This document shows, one piece after another, positions 33,598 to 44,300 of a DNA stretch of 64,000 nucleotides. The translations under genes and the position numbers were made by a program. This DNA is from Ovis canadensis (lineage: Eukaryota > Chordata > Mammalia > Artiodactyla > Bovidae). Position 1 is the first letter of the stretch, and the number at the start of each line of letters is the position of its first letter. The notes under the pieces were generated by a model, which saw only the letters and a list, made by a program, of their open reading frames with translations, was not told where the DNA came from and searched no databases. The stretch covers positions 225,642,001 to 225,706,000 of the forward strand of contig NC_091247.1 in the NCBI RefSeq assembly GCF_042477335.2. Direction: 5' to 3'.

Positions 33598-33893
33598 TGT
33601 TAGGGACCAAACGACGGGCTCTAGGACCTGAGTCATGTTTACCAGAAAGAGACAGGACATGCGCTCATCCTGCCTGGCCAATCATGTAACGCCAGCTACT
33701 CCTGTAACTGAGACAAAAAACTGCCTGTATATAAGCCGCCATACTTCTTTGCTCGGGGCTCTCGTCAGATTCCACTGTGCTGGATGAGACTTGGGCCCTA
33801 GCGCACTAGAAATAAACTCCCTTCTTGCCTTTGCATTACTGTGGTGGACTTGCTCTCTCCGTCGGTTCGGAGATACGGGCTTGGTGCATAACA
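33598..33893 (+). mobile_element. Solo LTR of a ruminant endogenous retrovirus (inferred)
   Basis: A 296-base element begins TGTTAGGG and ends TAACA, giving the TG...CA ends and a TGTTA/TAACA inverted repeat of a retroviral LTR. It has a TATA-like TATATAAG at 33728-33735, an AATAAA at 33811-33816 and a GT/CT-rich region after it. No internal gag/pol/env sequence is seen on either side, so it looks solo. I saw no identical flanking duplication (left GGGAA, right ATTCT). The family is not identified. Confidence 0.72.
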
Positions 33894-34106
33894 ATTCTTA
33901 GCTCTGGTAAGGACTGGGCAAGCAGGGGACAGGGGTGAATGTGAGGACTGTCCCGAAACAGTGGATACTGACTGCTGAATGCAGAGACTCTGCCCATGCC
34001 CCCCCAAGCTGGGCTCCCAGAAATGTGCCGCCAGACCCCTACCCTCCAGGCAAGAGCTGGAGGGCCTTTGGAGACTGTGACCAGTCCAAGAGGAAAGTCT
34101 TAAAGA

Positions 34107-34245
34107 TACTGACGCAGATGTCCCTGGTGGTTAGTGACAATGGTTAAGAATCTGCCTTCCAATGCAGGGGATAATGGTTGGATCCCTGGCTCCCACAATC
34201 TAAGATTCTTCAAGCTGAGCAGAGCTACAAAAAATAAAAAATAAC
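34107..34245 (+). repeat. CHR-type SINE
   Basis: GTCCCTGGTGGTTAGTGACA, CCTTCCAATGCAGGGGATAA and tail AAAAAATAAAAAATAACAAC. Confidence 0.75.
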
Positions 34246-34597
34246 AACAATGGGTAGGAGTCAGAGACTATCATGAGAAAAGAAATTAACTGTTTGAGGA
34301 AAGCTACCCTTGAGCCTGCATGCCACAACAGAAGATCTCACAGGCTGCACCTGAGACCTGACATCCAAGGATAAATAAACCAATATCTAACAAATAAATG
34401 AGGATATTGACAGACCAGGAAGTTACCGAACAGCCACTGAGTTCAATTCACAGTGAAGCTAATTCAACATATACCATCCGTAGACTTATTTTCCCTTTTT
34501 CTTCTAATCATGAGCAGCTAGCCAAACATCCCCACACATCTGAGGAAAGCCTCTAACATACAGAAAAATAAATTAATAAATAAGACAATGGCAACGT

Positions 34598-34760
34598 GGG
34601 AATTCCCTGGTGGCCCAGTGGTTAGGACTTGGTGCTTTCACTGTTGTGGTCCATGTTCAGTCCCTGGTGGGGACTGAATCTAAGATTCTGTAACTAGGCA
34701 GTGTGGCAAAGAATAAAAAATAACAACAATAAGAAAAATAAATCATAGCAACAATATAAA
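34598..34760 (+). repeat. CHR-type SINE
   Basis: GGGAATTCCCTGGTGGCCCA, GTCCATGTTCAGTCCCTGG, tail with AAAAAATAACAACAATAAG. Confidence 0.85.
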
Positions 34761-35030
34761 ATAAAAAATAACAACAGCATCTCCTCTGTTCATGTCTTAA
34801 CCTGAACACCTCTTCCACATCTCTGATAGGAATCAAGGACTCTTATTGAGAGAAGAAAGTAATTGTTTTAAGAAAATTACCCTTGATAACTGAGAGGTAA
34901 GTGAAGCCATTTCGTCAATGAAAAAAAAAACAGGAAGTTTTTTTTTTTTAAGAACATTCAGAAAACAAACAAAAAAAACAGTGCGTTGGAAATAATAAAT
35001 AAGACAGCAGAATTTAAAAAATCAACAGAA

Positions 35031-35146
35031 GGATTTCCCTGGAGGTCCCATGCTTGAGGCTCCATGCTTCCAATGGAGGGGGCACTGGTTTGATCCCTGG
35101 TCAGCTAAGATCCCGCATGCAAAAAAAAAATAAATTAATTAATTAA
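35031..35146 (+). repeat. CHR-type SINE
   Basis: GGATTTCCCTGGAGGTCCCA to a CATGCAAAAAAAAAATAAA tail. Confidence 0.82.
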
Positions 35147-35158
35147 GTAAAAACATTA

Positions 35159-35325
35159 GGGACTTCCCTGGTGGTCCAGTGGCTAAGACTCCATGCTCCC
35201 AGTGCAGGGGACCTGGGTTCAATCCCTGGTCAGGGAACTAGATCCCACATGCCACAACTAAAGAGTTTGCAGGCTGCAAGTGAAGACTTGGTGCAAATAA
35301 ATAAATAAATATTTTTTAAAATGTA
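35159..35325 (+). repeat. CHR-type SINE, well preserved
   Basis: GGGACTTCCCTGGTGGTCCA (perfect head), GGGTTCAATCCCTGGTCAGG, tail CAAATAAATAAATAAATA. Confidence 0.92.
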
Positions 35326-35836
35326 AAAACCAATAGAGGGCCAGGAAGAGAAAGTTGAAGCAACTTCACAAAAGTTTTTCCTTTAAAACAAAAACAAAAA
35401 CAAATTCTGAGCAGAAGAAAGGAAGTTAGAAGACCAGCCCAGGAAGTCTAGGATTCTGAGTAACAGGGATTCAAGAAAGAGAAGTGAGAAGTTGGAGCGA
35501 AGGATACCAAAACTTTTAATTTCTGAAAAATAAAGGATATAAGCATCCCGAGAGCTGGCACCATGGATGAAATTAGATCCACATCGAGGATTTATCAGTA
35601 TGGAATTCCAGAACTCTGGGGATGAAAAGCTTAAAACTGACCAGGAAGAACAAAACAGGTTTTACACAGAAAGGCTCAGAACGCAGAAGGGCTCCAGCTG
35701 GCTCGGCAGTATGTCCTCACGATGCCGCGGGGCAAGGATCTCCAGCGCTGAACTGTCACTCAGTCAAGCATCCTTCAAGTCAGCCGTGGGAAAGAACACA
35801 AGCTCTCCAAAAAGATACCCCCTCTGCTGTCTTTCT

Positions 35837-36040
35837 TAAGACCGCCTCCTGGAGGTCCAGGGGTTAGGAATCCGCCTGCCAATGCAGGGGACACGGGTTT
35901 GATCCCTGGTCCAAGAAGACTCTCCATGCCACAGAGCAACAAAGTTTGTGCATCACCGCTCCTGGGTCTGTGCTCTAGAGCCTGTGCTCTGAAACAAGAG
36001 AAACCCCACAATGAGCAGCCGGAGCAACTCTCAACAGGAA
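35837..36040 (+). repeat. CHR-type SINE
   Basis: ACCGCCTCCTGGAGGTCCAG, GGTTTGATCCCTGGTCC, AACAAGAGAAACCCCACAAT. Confidence 0.8.
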
Positions 36041-37140
36041 AGTCGAGAGGAACTCAACGAGTCGTGCCACCATTCCAAAAGTCCTCCAAATGTCTCAGTC
36101 CACTCCAGAGGAACCTGATTTCCCTGCACTGCCTTGACTTTCACGCCGAGTATCGACTCACACCGCGGTGGCACGTGTGACAGCCCTGTGGGAAAGCCTC
36201 GAGGGAAAGCCGCAGATCCCTGTATCAACACGACGGGAAGCCTGACACTGCTGCTAGAGCTCGGGAGGAAAGCGGACGTGCATGTCCCCACTCGAGACGA
36301 GGACTGACTCCCCTGTGGAGACTCCAGAAGTACCCCAAGATCCATGTCAGCACTGGAGAGGAATCCTCAGGTTCTGGCCTCAACTCCGCATGAGGTCTTA
36401 GGCCCCGGCACCGACTGGAGAGCAATCCCAAGAGGCCCCTCGAAGCAGAGAAGAGCCAGCACAGCCAAGAGAAAGAAGCTGAACAGCCGGTGAGCCTGGC
36501 CTAGGCTCACGTCCACCCTTGGCTGTCTTGATCACTGCCTGATGAACCCTTGTTCTCCCCTCCATGTCCTGCTGCCTGGCTCCATGAAGGACACTGTTCC
36601 ACCTCGCAGAAGTGTCTGCAGAAGTGCTCCTGAGATCTGGACACAGGTGCAGTGAGCTCAAAAGCAAGAAGACAGACCACCCATGCCTCTGACTGCTTTG
36701 TACTGAAAGTCCACACCGCCGCCCTGCAGTACATGCTGATAGGGCAGCCACACCCCGGCCTTGCCCTCCGGCTGCCCCAGAGGACTCTTGCCAACGCTTA
36801 GGGAGGCTGAGGCCAGTCTGTGCCCCAGAGAGTTTCACCTTCCCAGGGGGTCTTCCTCTGGCCTGGCTGTCATGCCCACTCTCTCTAGCAGGCAAATCAG
36901 TATAGGGCTGTTTTACATATGTTTCTGTTTGTTTGAAACAGTCCACAATTAAGAGAAACAATGCAGACAAATGTTTGAGGAAGTACAAAGAGGTTTTTGA
37001 CTTATTGTAAGGGGAAGAAAACAAATGACAGAGCCAATGACTATACCGCATGAAGGCACTCTTGCAAAAGAACGCGTGCCTGTATGCTTAGAAAAAGCAC
37101 AGAAAGACTCTCCAAGTGTTCACGGTGGGTGATGGGAGAC

Positions 37141-38997
37141 TTCAGTTCAGTTCAGTTCAGTTCAGTCGCTCAGTCGTGTCTGACTCTTTGCGACCCCATG
37201 AATCGCAGCACGCCAGGCCTCCCTGTCCATCACCATCTCTTGGAGTTCACTCAGACTCACGTCCATTGCGTCCGTGATGCCATCCAGCCATCTCATCCTC
37301 GGTCGACCCCTTCTCCTCCTGCCCCCAATCCCTCCCAGCAGCAGAGTCTTTTCCAATAAGTCAACTCTTCGCGTGAGGTGGCCAAGTACTGGAGTTTCAG
37401 CTTTAGCATCATTCCTTCCAAAGAAATCCCAGGGTTGATCTCCTTCAGAATGGACTGGTTGGATCTCCTTGCAGTCCAAGGGACTCTCAAGAGTCTTCTC
37501 CAACATCACAGTTCAAAAGCATCAATTCTTCAGCGCTCAGCCTTCTTCACAGTCCAACTCTCACATCCATACATGACCACAGGAAAAACCATAGCCTTGA
37601 CTAGATGGACCTTAGTCGGTAAAGTAATGTCTCTGCTTTTGAATATGCTATCTAGGTTGGTCATAACTTTTCTTCCAAGGAGTAAGTGTCTTTTAATTTC
37701 ATGGCTGCAGTCACCATCTGCAGTGATTTTGGAGCCCCCCAAAAAAGTCTGACACTGTTTCCACTGTTTCCCCATCTATTTCCCATGAAGTGATGGGACC
37801 AGGTGCCATGATCTTCATTTTCTGAGTGTTGAGCTTTAAGCCAACTTTTTCACTCTCCTCTTTCACTTTCATCACGAGGCTTTTTAGCTCCTCTTCACTT
37901 TCTGCCATAAGGGTGGTGCCATCTGCATATCTGAGGTTATTGATATTTCTCCCGGCAATCTTGATTCCAGCTTGCGTTTCTTCCAGTCCAGCGTTTCTCA
38001 TGATGTACTCTGCATAGAAGTTAAATAAGCAGGGTGACAATATATAGCCTTGACGTACTCCTTTTCCTATTTGGAACCAGTCTGTTGTTCCATGTCCAGT
38101 TCTAACTGTTGCTTCCTGGCCTGCATACAGATTTCTCAAGAGACAGGTTAGGTGGTCTGGTATTCCCATCTCTCTCAGAATTTTCCACAGTTGATTGTGA
38201 TCCACACAGTCAAAGGCTTTGGCATAGTCAATAAAGCAGAAATAGATGGTTTTCTGGAACTCTCTTGCTTTTCCCATGATCCAGAAGATGTTGGCAATTT
38301 GATCTCTGGTTCCTCTGCCTTTTCTAAAACCAGCTTGAACATCAGGAAGTTCATGGTTCATGTATTGCTGAAGCCTGGCTTGGAGAATTTTGAGCATTAC
38401 TTTACTAGCATGTGAGATGAGTGCAATTGTGTGGTAGTTTGAGCATTCCTTTGCATTGCCTTTCTTTGGAATTGGAATAAAACTGACATTTTCCAGTCCT
38501 GTGGCCACTGCTGAGTTTTCCAAATTTGCTGGCATATTGAGTGCAACACTTTCACAGCATCATCTTTCAGGATCTGAAACAGCTCAACTGGAATTCCATC
38601 ACCTCCACTAGCTTTGTTCATAGTGATGCTTTCTAAGGCTCACTTGACTTCACATTCCAGGATGTCTGGCTCTAGACTAGTGATCACATCATCATGATTA
38701 TCTGGGTCATGAAGATCTTTTTTGTACAGTTCTTCTGTGTATTCTTGCCACCTCTTCTTAATATCTTCTGCTTCTGTTAGGTCCAGACCATTTCTGTCCT
38801 TTATTGAGCCCATCTTTGCATGAAATGTTCCCTTGGTATCTCTAATTTTCTTGAAGAGATCTCTAGTCTTTCCCATTCTGTTGTTTTCCTCTATTTCTTT
38901 GCATTGATCGCTGAAGAAGGCTTTCTTATCTCTTCTTGCTATTCTCTGGAACTCTGCATTCAGATGCTTATATCTTTCCTTTTCTCCTTTGCTTTTC
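37141..38997 (-). mobile_element. BovB LINE, 1.86 kb, 5'-truncated, reverse
   Basis: Minus-strand frames encode [71 protein letters not shown] (catalytic second Asp of the Y-A-D-D box changed to Gly) and [19 protein letters not shown]. The 3' terminus has four TTCAG units (37141-37165). It has stops and frame breaks. Confidence 0.95.
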
Positions 38998-40680
38998 GGG
39001 AGAGTAGATGACTTTATTTTTTCCTTTTGTCTGTATTTTCCAGCTCTTTTAAATATGAATTACTCATGTAAGAAAGTAAACACACAGACAAAACAGAGGG
39101 AAATAACTGCATCTGAATCACACTTAGAATTGAGAAGCCGAATGACACAGTGGTTAAGAATGTGGGTCCTGACCGATTGGCAACAGGGTGACCCTGTCAC
39201 CTCTCTGAGCATTCTCTGGGGTTTGGGAGGGTGTTTTCCATGCCTCCTTCCCGGACTGACTGGGCTTTGCTTGTGTTGGAGCCGTCAGTCTTGGACACGT
39301 CGAGTTGCCCAGGATGAGGGGACGTGTGCACAGGCATGCAGGTGGGACAGAGTCAGGTAGTCGGGGCCTTGAGCGTCAGGTAAAAGGCTTGGACTGGACC
39401 CTAAGGCAGTGGGCGCCGCAGAGGATCCTGAGCTGGGGTTGGGGTGGGAGCGTGGAAGGGGCAAGAGAGGAGCTGGGGGCCGGCTATGGAGGACAGCAGA
39501 CCGGGCTCAGGTGCGGTCTCTGGGATTGGACAGAGGGAGGTGAATTTAACGGGAGGCTTCCCGGCACGGGAAGGGCACCCACATCTCATCTGGACCCGCG
39601 TGTGACTCCCTTGGGCAGCCACTGGCCCTCTGCAATGTAGGGTCTCCTCTATAAAAAAGGAGGGGCCGGGTATGTTTCTTCTGCCCTCCCACCCCCAGCC
39701 CTGCTGTGCAGCAAGGGTTTGGGAATAGACATCTCTGTCTACCAGGAGGCTCCCCCATGGGCCTGGAGCCCTGCATGCAGGCAGGGCTGGGCTGGAGGAA
39801 AGCTGCGATGCCTCCCCCACAGGGCTTCCGGGGCAAGCCACTGGGCACCTCCTTACAGGAAGAGGGCCAGGGCTTGCTGGGAGGCGTGGCCAGATCCACT
39901 TCATTAGAAACAACAGCCGGAATGCCTTGGCCCCAGTACTTTGAGGGATCCAGGAAAATGTAATTTCTTTTAAAATCAGAAGAAAAAGATGAGGAGAATG
40001 TTATCCTTTTTTCATCCTTGTCTTTAGATCAACACAGTCAAAGGCTGCCCATGAAGGCAGAAATGCCAGGGCCTAGGAAAACCAGACCCCAGCCCTGGGG
40101 AAGCAGGCATAGCCCACCTTGCCCCCCGCTTCCCTGCCTCGAGTGTCCATTGTGGGCAGTTGTGGTTCTGCCATCTCGGGGGCCCTGCCAGGTCGAGTTC
40201 CCCAAGGGGGCCAGGACAGGCCTGGGGCTGCAGTCATTAAGCAGCACCAGCAGATGAAGAGGTGAGGTGCTCAAGGTCCAGACCTGGACGTGCTCTCATC
40301 AGAGTGACCCTGGCAAACTGGAGGCCACCTCTGGGCTGTGATGCCCACTGAATGTCCAGCGTCTGTGGTCTCCTGTATTACCACCTGGCATCCCCAGTCC
40401 CACCCCGCTGGGCCCATTTTACAGATGAGGGGATGGAGGCTGAGCGAGCCAGCGACAAGGCAGCTAAGCCCAGACTCAGAGTGCAGCTCTGCCTCCTGTC
40501 CTGGGGCAATAGCTAAAGGAACTGGGGTGCTCCTCCAGAGATGGGGGCCCAGGGCGGCTGTGTAGGAAGCTGTTTAAGATTCTGCCATGAGGCGACTGCA
40601 GTTCCCTTCTCTGAGATCGGTTGCCTCTATCGCCCCATTTTACAGACGGGAAAAATGAGGCTCAAGAGAAGGGACTTGCC
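38998..40680. other. TSPO 5' flank, no gene seen
   Basis: Unique-looking, GC-rich DNA before the TSPO CpG island. A MIR fragment (about 40390-40480) is present. Open frames here have no family resemblance. Confidence 0.5.
40385..40485 (-). repeat. MIR SINE fragment
   Basis: CCCATTTTACAGATGAGGGG followed by GGCTGAGCGAGCCAGCGACA gives a reverse MIR pattern. Confidence 0.6.
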
Positions 40681-41300
40681 TGCAGCGCCGGTTGAGTCTG
40701 CGCGGCGCGGCGGCCACCGGGGGAAGGAGCCCCGGCCGGGAGACCCGCTCGTGCCTGCGCCCGGAGGAGGCAGAGGCCGGAGGCTGAAGCGCGGTGACCT
40801 GCGGGGCTGAGGGCGCCCGGGGAGGCGGCGGCCGGAGGCGGGAGCGCCCGGACCCGCGGGGCTGTGGGCGGCGCGGCCCGGGCTTCCAGCCAAGCCGGGC
40901 GGGGCCCGGCGGGCGGGGCCGGGCGGGCCCCGGGAAGGGCCGCCACCTCCCGCCGCTCAGTGCCCTTCCCGGAGCCGAGTCCTCGTCGTAGCTGGTGAGT
41001 GGGGACGGGGCGCCAAGGGGGTGGCGGGAAGGGGGCCCCGGTGGGGAGCGACCCCCGACATCGCCCGCCAGCTGGCGCGGGGTCCGAGGGAAGGCTGCGG
41101 CAGGAGGCCGCGGGGCAGCACTCTGACCCGGATTGGCCGGAGGGGCGGCCGGGGCGGCAGGGACCCCAGTCCTGGCCTCCGTGCTCGCGTTCCTGCGCTT
41201 CGGGATCCTGGAGAGATGAGGGGCGCGGGAGGAGGGCCTTGGGCAACGCGGCCCTCCCGCACCCCGCCCGGGGCCAGACACCCCTGCTTCCCGCCCATCC
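40680..41300. promoter_or_regulatory. CpG island and GC-box promoter of TSPO
   Basis: This is a very GC- and CpG-rich block. Two GGGCGGGGCC boxes at 40897-40906 and 40911-40920, followed by GGGCGGGCCC, are consensus Sp1-type sites about 75-100 bases before the exon 1 donor. No TATA box is seen. TSPO promoters in other mammals are TATA-less and Sp1-driven, which fits. Confidence 0.82.
40950..40994 (+). other. TSPO: TSPO non-coding exon 1 (5' UTR, 3' end of exon)
   Basis: A strong donor G|GTGAGT at 40995 lies in the CpG island, downstream of GC boxes, at the position expected for the untranslated TSPO first exon. The transcription start is not fixed by the sequence; the left boundary is a guess. 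Confidence 0.6.
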
Positions 41301-44300
41301 CCTAGCTGAGCCGGGGAGTCCCGCAGAGGGCGGGAGTGGCAGAGCCAGGCACTTGAAGATCACAAAACGCCAGGGAGCCCTCGTGCTCCCGATCCACTTG
41401 AGACACCCCACTTCCACCGGGGGAAACTCAGGCGGAAGAGGGGAAGTCATTTGCTCAAAGCCAGAAGGCCCCCAGAGCCTTAGAACCGCGTGCCTAGGTC
41501 CCCGTGTCCAGTGCTCAGGTGTGTAGGTGGACTGTAGCCTGCGCCCCTGGTGGGGGCAGGACCCCCCAGCTGTGAGCTGCCCCTCCTGCAAAAGAGCTGG
41601 GAGCTGGGAGCCCTGGTGGCAGGGGTCCTGGTGTTCCCGATGACTGGGTTTGCCTTCTGGTGGGTGGCCAGCCAAAAGGTACAACCAAGCAAAGATGGGG
41701 AGAAGGAAGGATTTCTTACTTGCAACAACTAAGGAGAGCGTCTTGCAGCTTTCCCAAAGCAGCATCTCCTCCTACAGCAAAACTGTGTGTGTTAGTCACT
41801 CAAGTCATCTCCGACTCTTTGCCACCCTGTGGACTGTAGCCCGCCAGGCTCCTCTGTCGCTGGAATCCTCCAGGCAAGAATAATACTGTAATGAGTAGCC
41901 ATTCCCTTCTCCAGGAGCTCTTCCTGACCCAGGGATCAAACCCAGGTCTCCTGTATTGCAGGCAGCTAAGCATCCATGCGTATTCATAAAGGGGCTTGAG
42001 TGGAGGTGAATTCATAGAATTCATAGAATTGGGACAAAGCTCAGCAATGTCCAAGCTTCTGTTGATTGAAATCACAAGGGATCAGCAAAGGTCAACTTCT
42101 TGTTCCTTAGGTTCCAGTCGATCTGTTGGCTGGGAGTGGGGATTGCGAGGGTGGGGATGAAATTCTGCAAAACAGCCAAAAAAAAAAAAAAAAAAAAAAC
42201 GTGTTTCAGGCCAACTTTCCCCACGGAAACAACTGAGAGTCTTCACAACTGACTTATTATCTTTGCAGTTGTTACTTCTCTTGCCTGTTTGTTCATTCAT
42301 TCCCTTAAGATTATTACCGGGATCTGTTCAAGGGCAAAGCACCCCGGCCAGGCTTAGATCATGAAACAGGTCAGTCCTAAAATGGTTTCTCTTGTGTCAA
42401 GAGAACCATGCCTGGTTCTTCCTTGGGGGTTGTTCTGCCCTGTCTGCTCACAGCGGGGGTTCCAGCTATGGACACACTGCTGAGCGCCGGAGCAGCCTGG
42501 CAAAGGCCCCAGGGCCTGGCCTGGGCTGGGAGTCTCCCCGCTGGCCTGGTGAAATATGATGGTCCCTGGTACTGGCCACGTGCTCCAGAGTGAATGGCAG
42601 GAGGACCAGGGCTCTAGCCTTCCCTGAGGATATGGGGTCGAGGCTGTTCCAAAAGGGTCATGTCCAGGGAGGAGGCTGCGGACGAGAAGCATGGCCCAAG
42701 GTGTCTGGCACACCAGGTCACGGGCCCCCGTATCTCTGTGACGTGTGGGGACCCCACACAGGGCAGCAGGAGGCAGGGTCCACTCCTGCCCGGTAGCTCT
42801 GGGTTGGGAAAGGTGCTGGGGAGGAAGGGAGGGGAGGCGACCAGCCTCTTCGGAGGGCAGGGAGACAGGTGCTCAGCACCCCCAGAGAGGGGCTCAGTGG
42901 GAGTCCTAGGTGCCCAAGGGGGCCTTTGAACAGAGAGGGGCCTGACACGCTCAGCCAGGACCTGGCCCAGGGGCTCAGAGCAGGGCAGCTGGGGCTCAGA
43001 TGGTTTCGTGGTCCGACGGCAGAGGCCTGCCGCCACCACAGTGCAAGCCCAGAGGCCACTTTCTCTGCCTGCAGAGTGTGTCTGGGTGTGTATGCGTGTA
43101 CACACACGTGCCTGCCCGCCCGCCCATGACTGAATGGTATCCGGCTGGATCTGGCAGAAACCAGAAGCCACTGACAGTGGGTTGCTGGGGAGAGGAGGGG
43201 TGGGGGGCGCTGCCGGGGGGAGCCTACTTTCTGCTGCCTACACTTTCGCTTTTTCCCGGTTTCATTTTTGAATCTGTCTGTCATTTGTATTTCCTGTGAC
43301 TTATTTTTGATTGTGGTGGCAATGTCTGTGTATGCACTCTGCCTTAAAAAATTAGTCATTCTCCATAAAGCAGATTCCCTTTTGTCACCCCCAGCCCCCG
43401 CCGCCCCCATCCCACACAGGCCAGGTTTCCAGCTGCAGGCAGAATCTTATAGAACTGTCTGGTCTGTTACATTGGATATTTTCATAATGAAAAAGATGAA
43501 CAGAGGTTATCATGAGGAGGATTAGTTGTGAGTCATTAAAAAAAAAGAGGTGGGGGGAGAGTCTTAAAACAAGTCCCTGGGACCATCAGTGGTGGCTTGC
43601 AGGAAAGATAAGGCCCGGGAGGGTACAGGCTGGGGGTGGGGAGCAGAGAAACGGCAGAACTCTGCCCGTTTCTGGGCAGCAGTTTCTGTCCCCTTCTGTC
43701 TCTGGCCTCAGAGAGCAGAGGGCTCCTCCAGAGGCCCACTGGCTCGACCCTCACTTCACAGACGGGGACACAGAGCCCTGGAGTGAAGCATCACTGGGGC
43801 CGGAGACCCCGGGTCTCGGCCCAGGGGGGCCGGGAGGACTCATCCTGAAACTACTGCCCACGGGCCCAGTCAGGACCTGATGCCTCTTGGGGGCTGGGAC
43901 GCTGCCCTGAGGCTGGAGGCAGTGAGGCTGTTGGCCCCGAGAGAATCTTCTGGCGTGCAGGCAGAGGGTGGAGTGGCTGAGGTGGGGTGGGAGGAGCTTG
44001 AGGGCTTACCCCACAGCCCTGGACCTGGCAGACTTTTGGAGCAGGCCTTGTCAGGCTGGAGGAGGAGGCTGGTGGAGGGGAGGTGACCCAGCCCTCGCTG
44101 TGACTGGCCAGTAAGACCCAGAGCTAAGGCCAGCAGGCTCCCAGATCAGGGCCTGGATGGGTGGTGTGGGCTTCAAGGTCACCCAGATCTGGAAACTTCT
44201 GTGATGCCCAAGCTTTGGTTTCCTCATCTGGAGAGTGGTGTGCACCATGGAGGCCGAGACTGTGTGGGCTGAGCTGAGAGGTGGCTAGCCCCTCCCCCGT

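Noticed and set aside
35159-35325. tRNA-like A and B boxes as a true tRNA gene
   Set aside because: The boxes belong to CHR SINEs; no acceptor stem or complete cloverleaf is present.
40662-41765. 367-codon antisense open frame over the TSPO CpG island
   Set aside because: CpG-rich DNA has few stop codons. The frame is Pro/Arg/Ala-rich without any domain.
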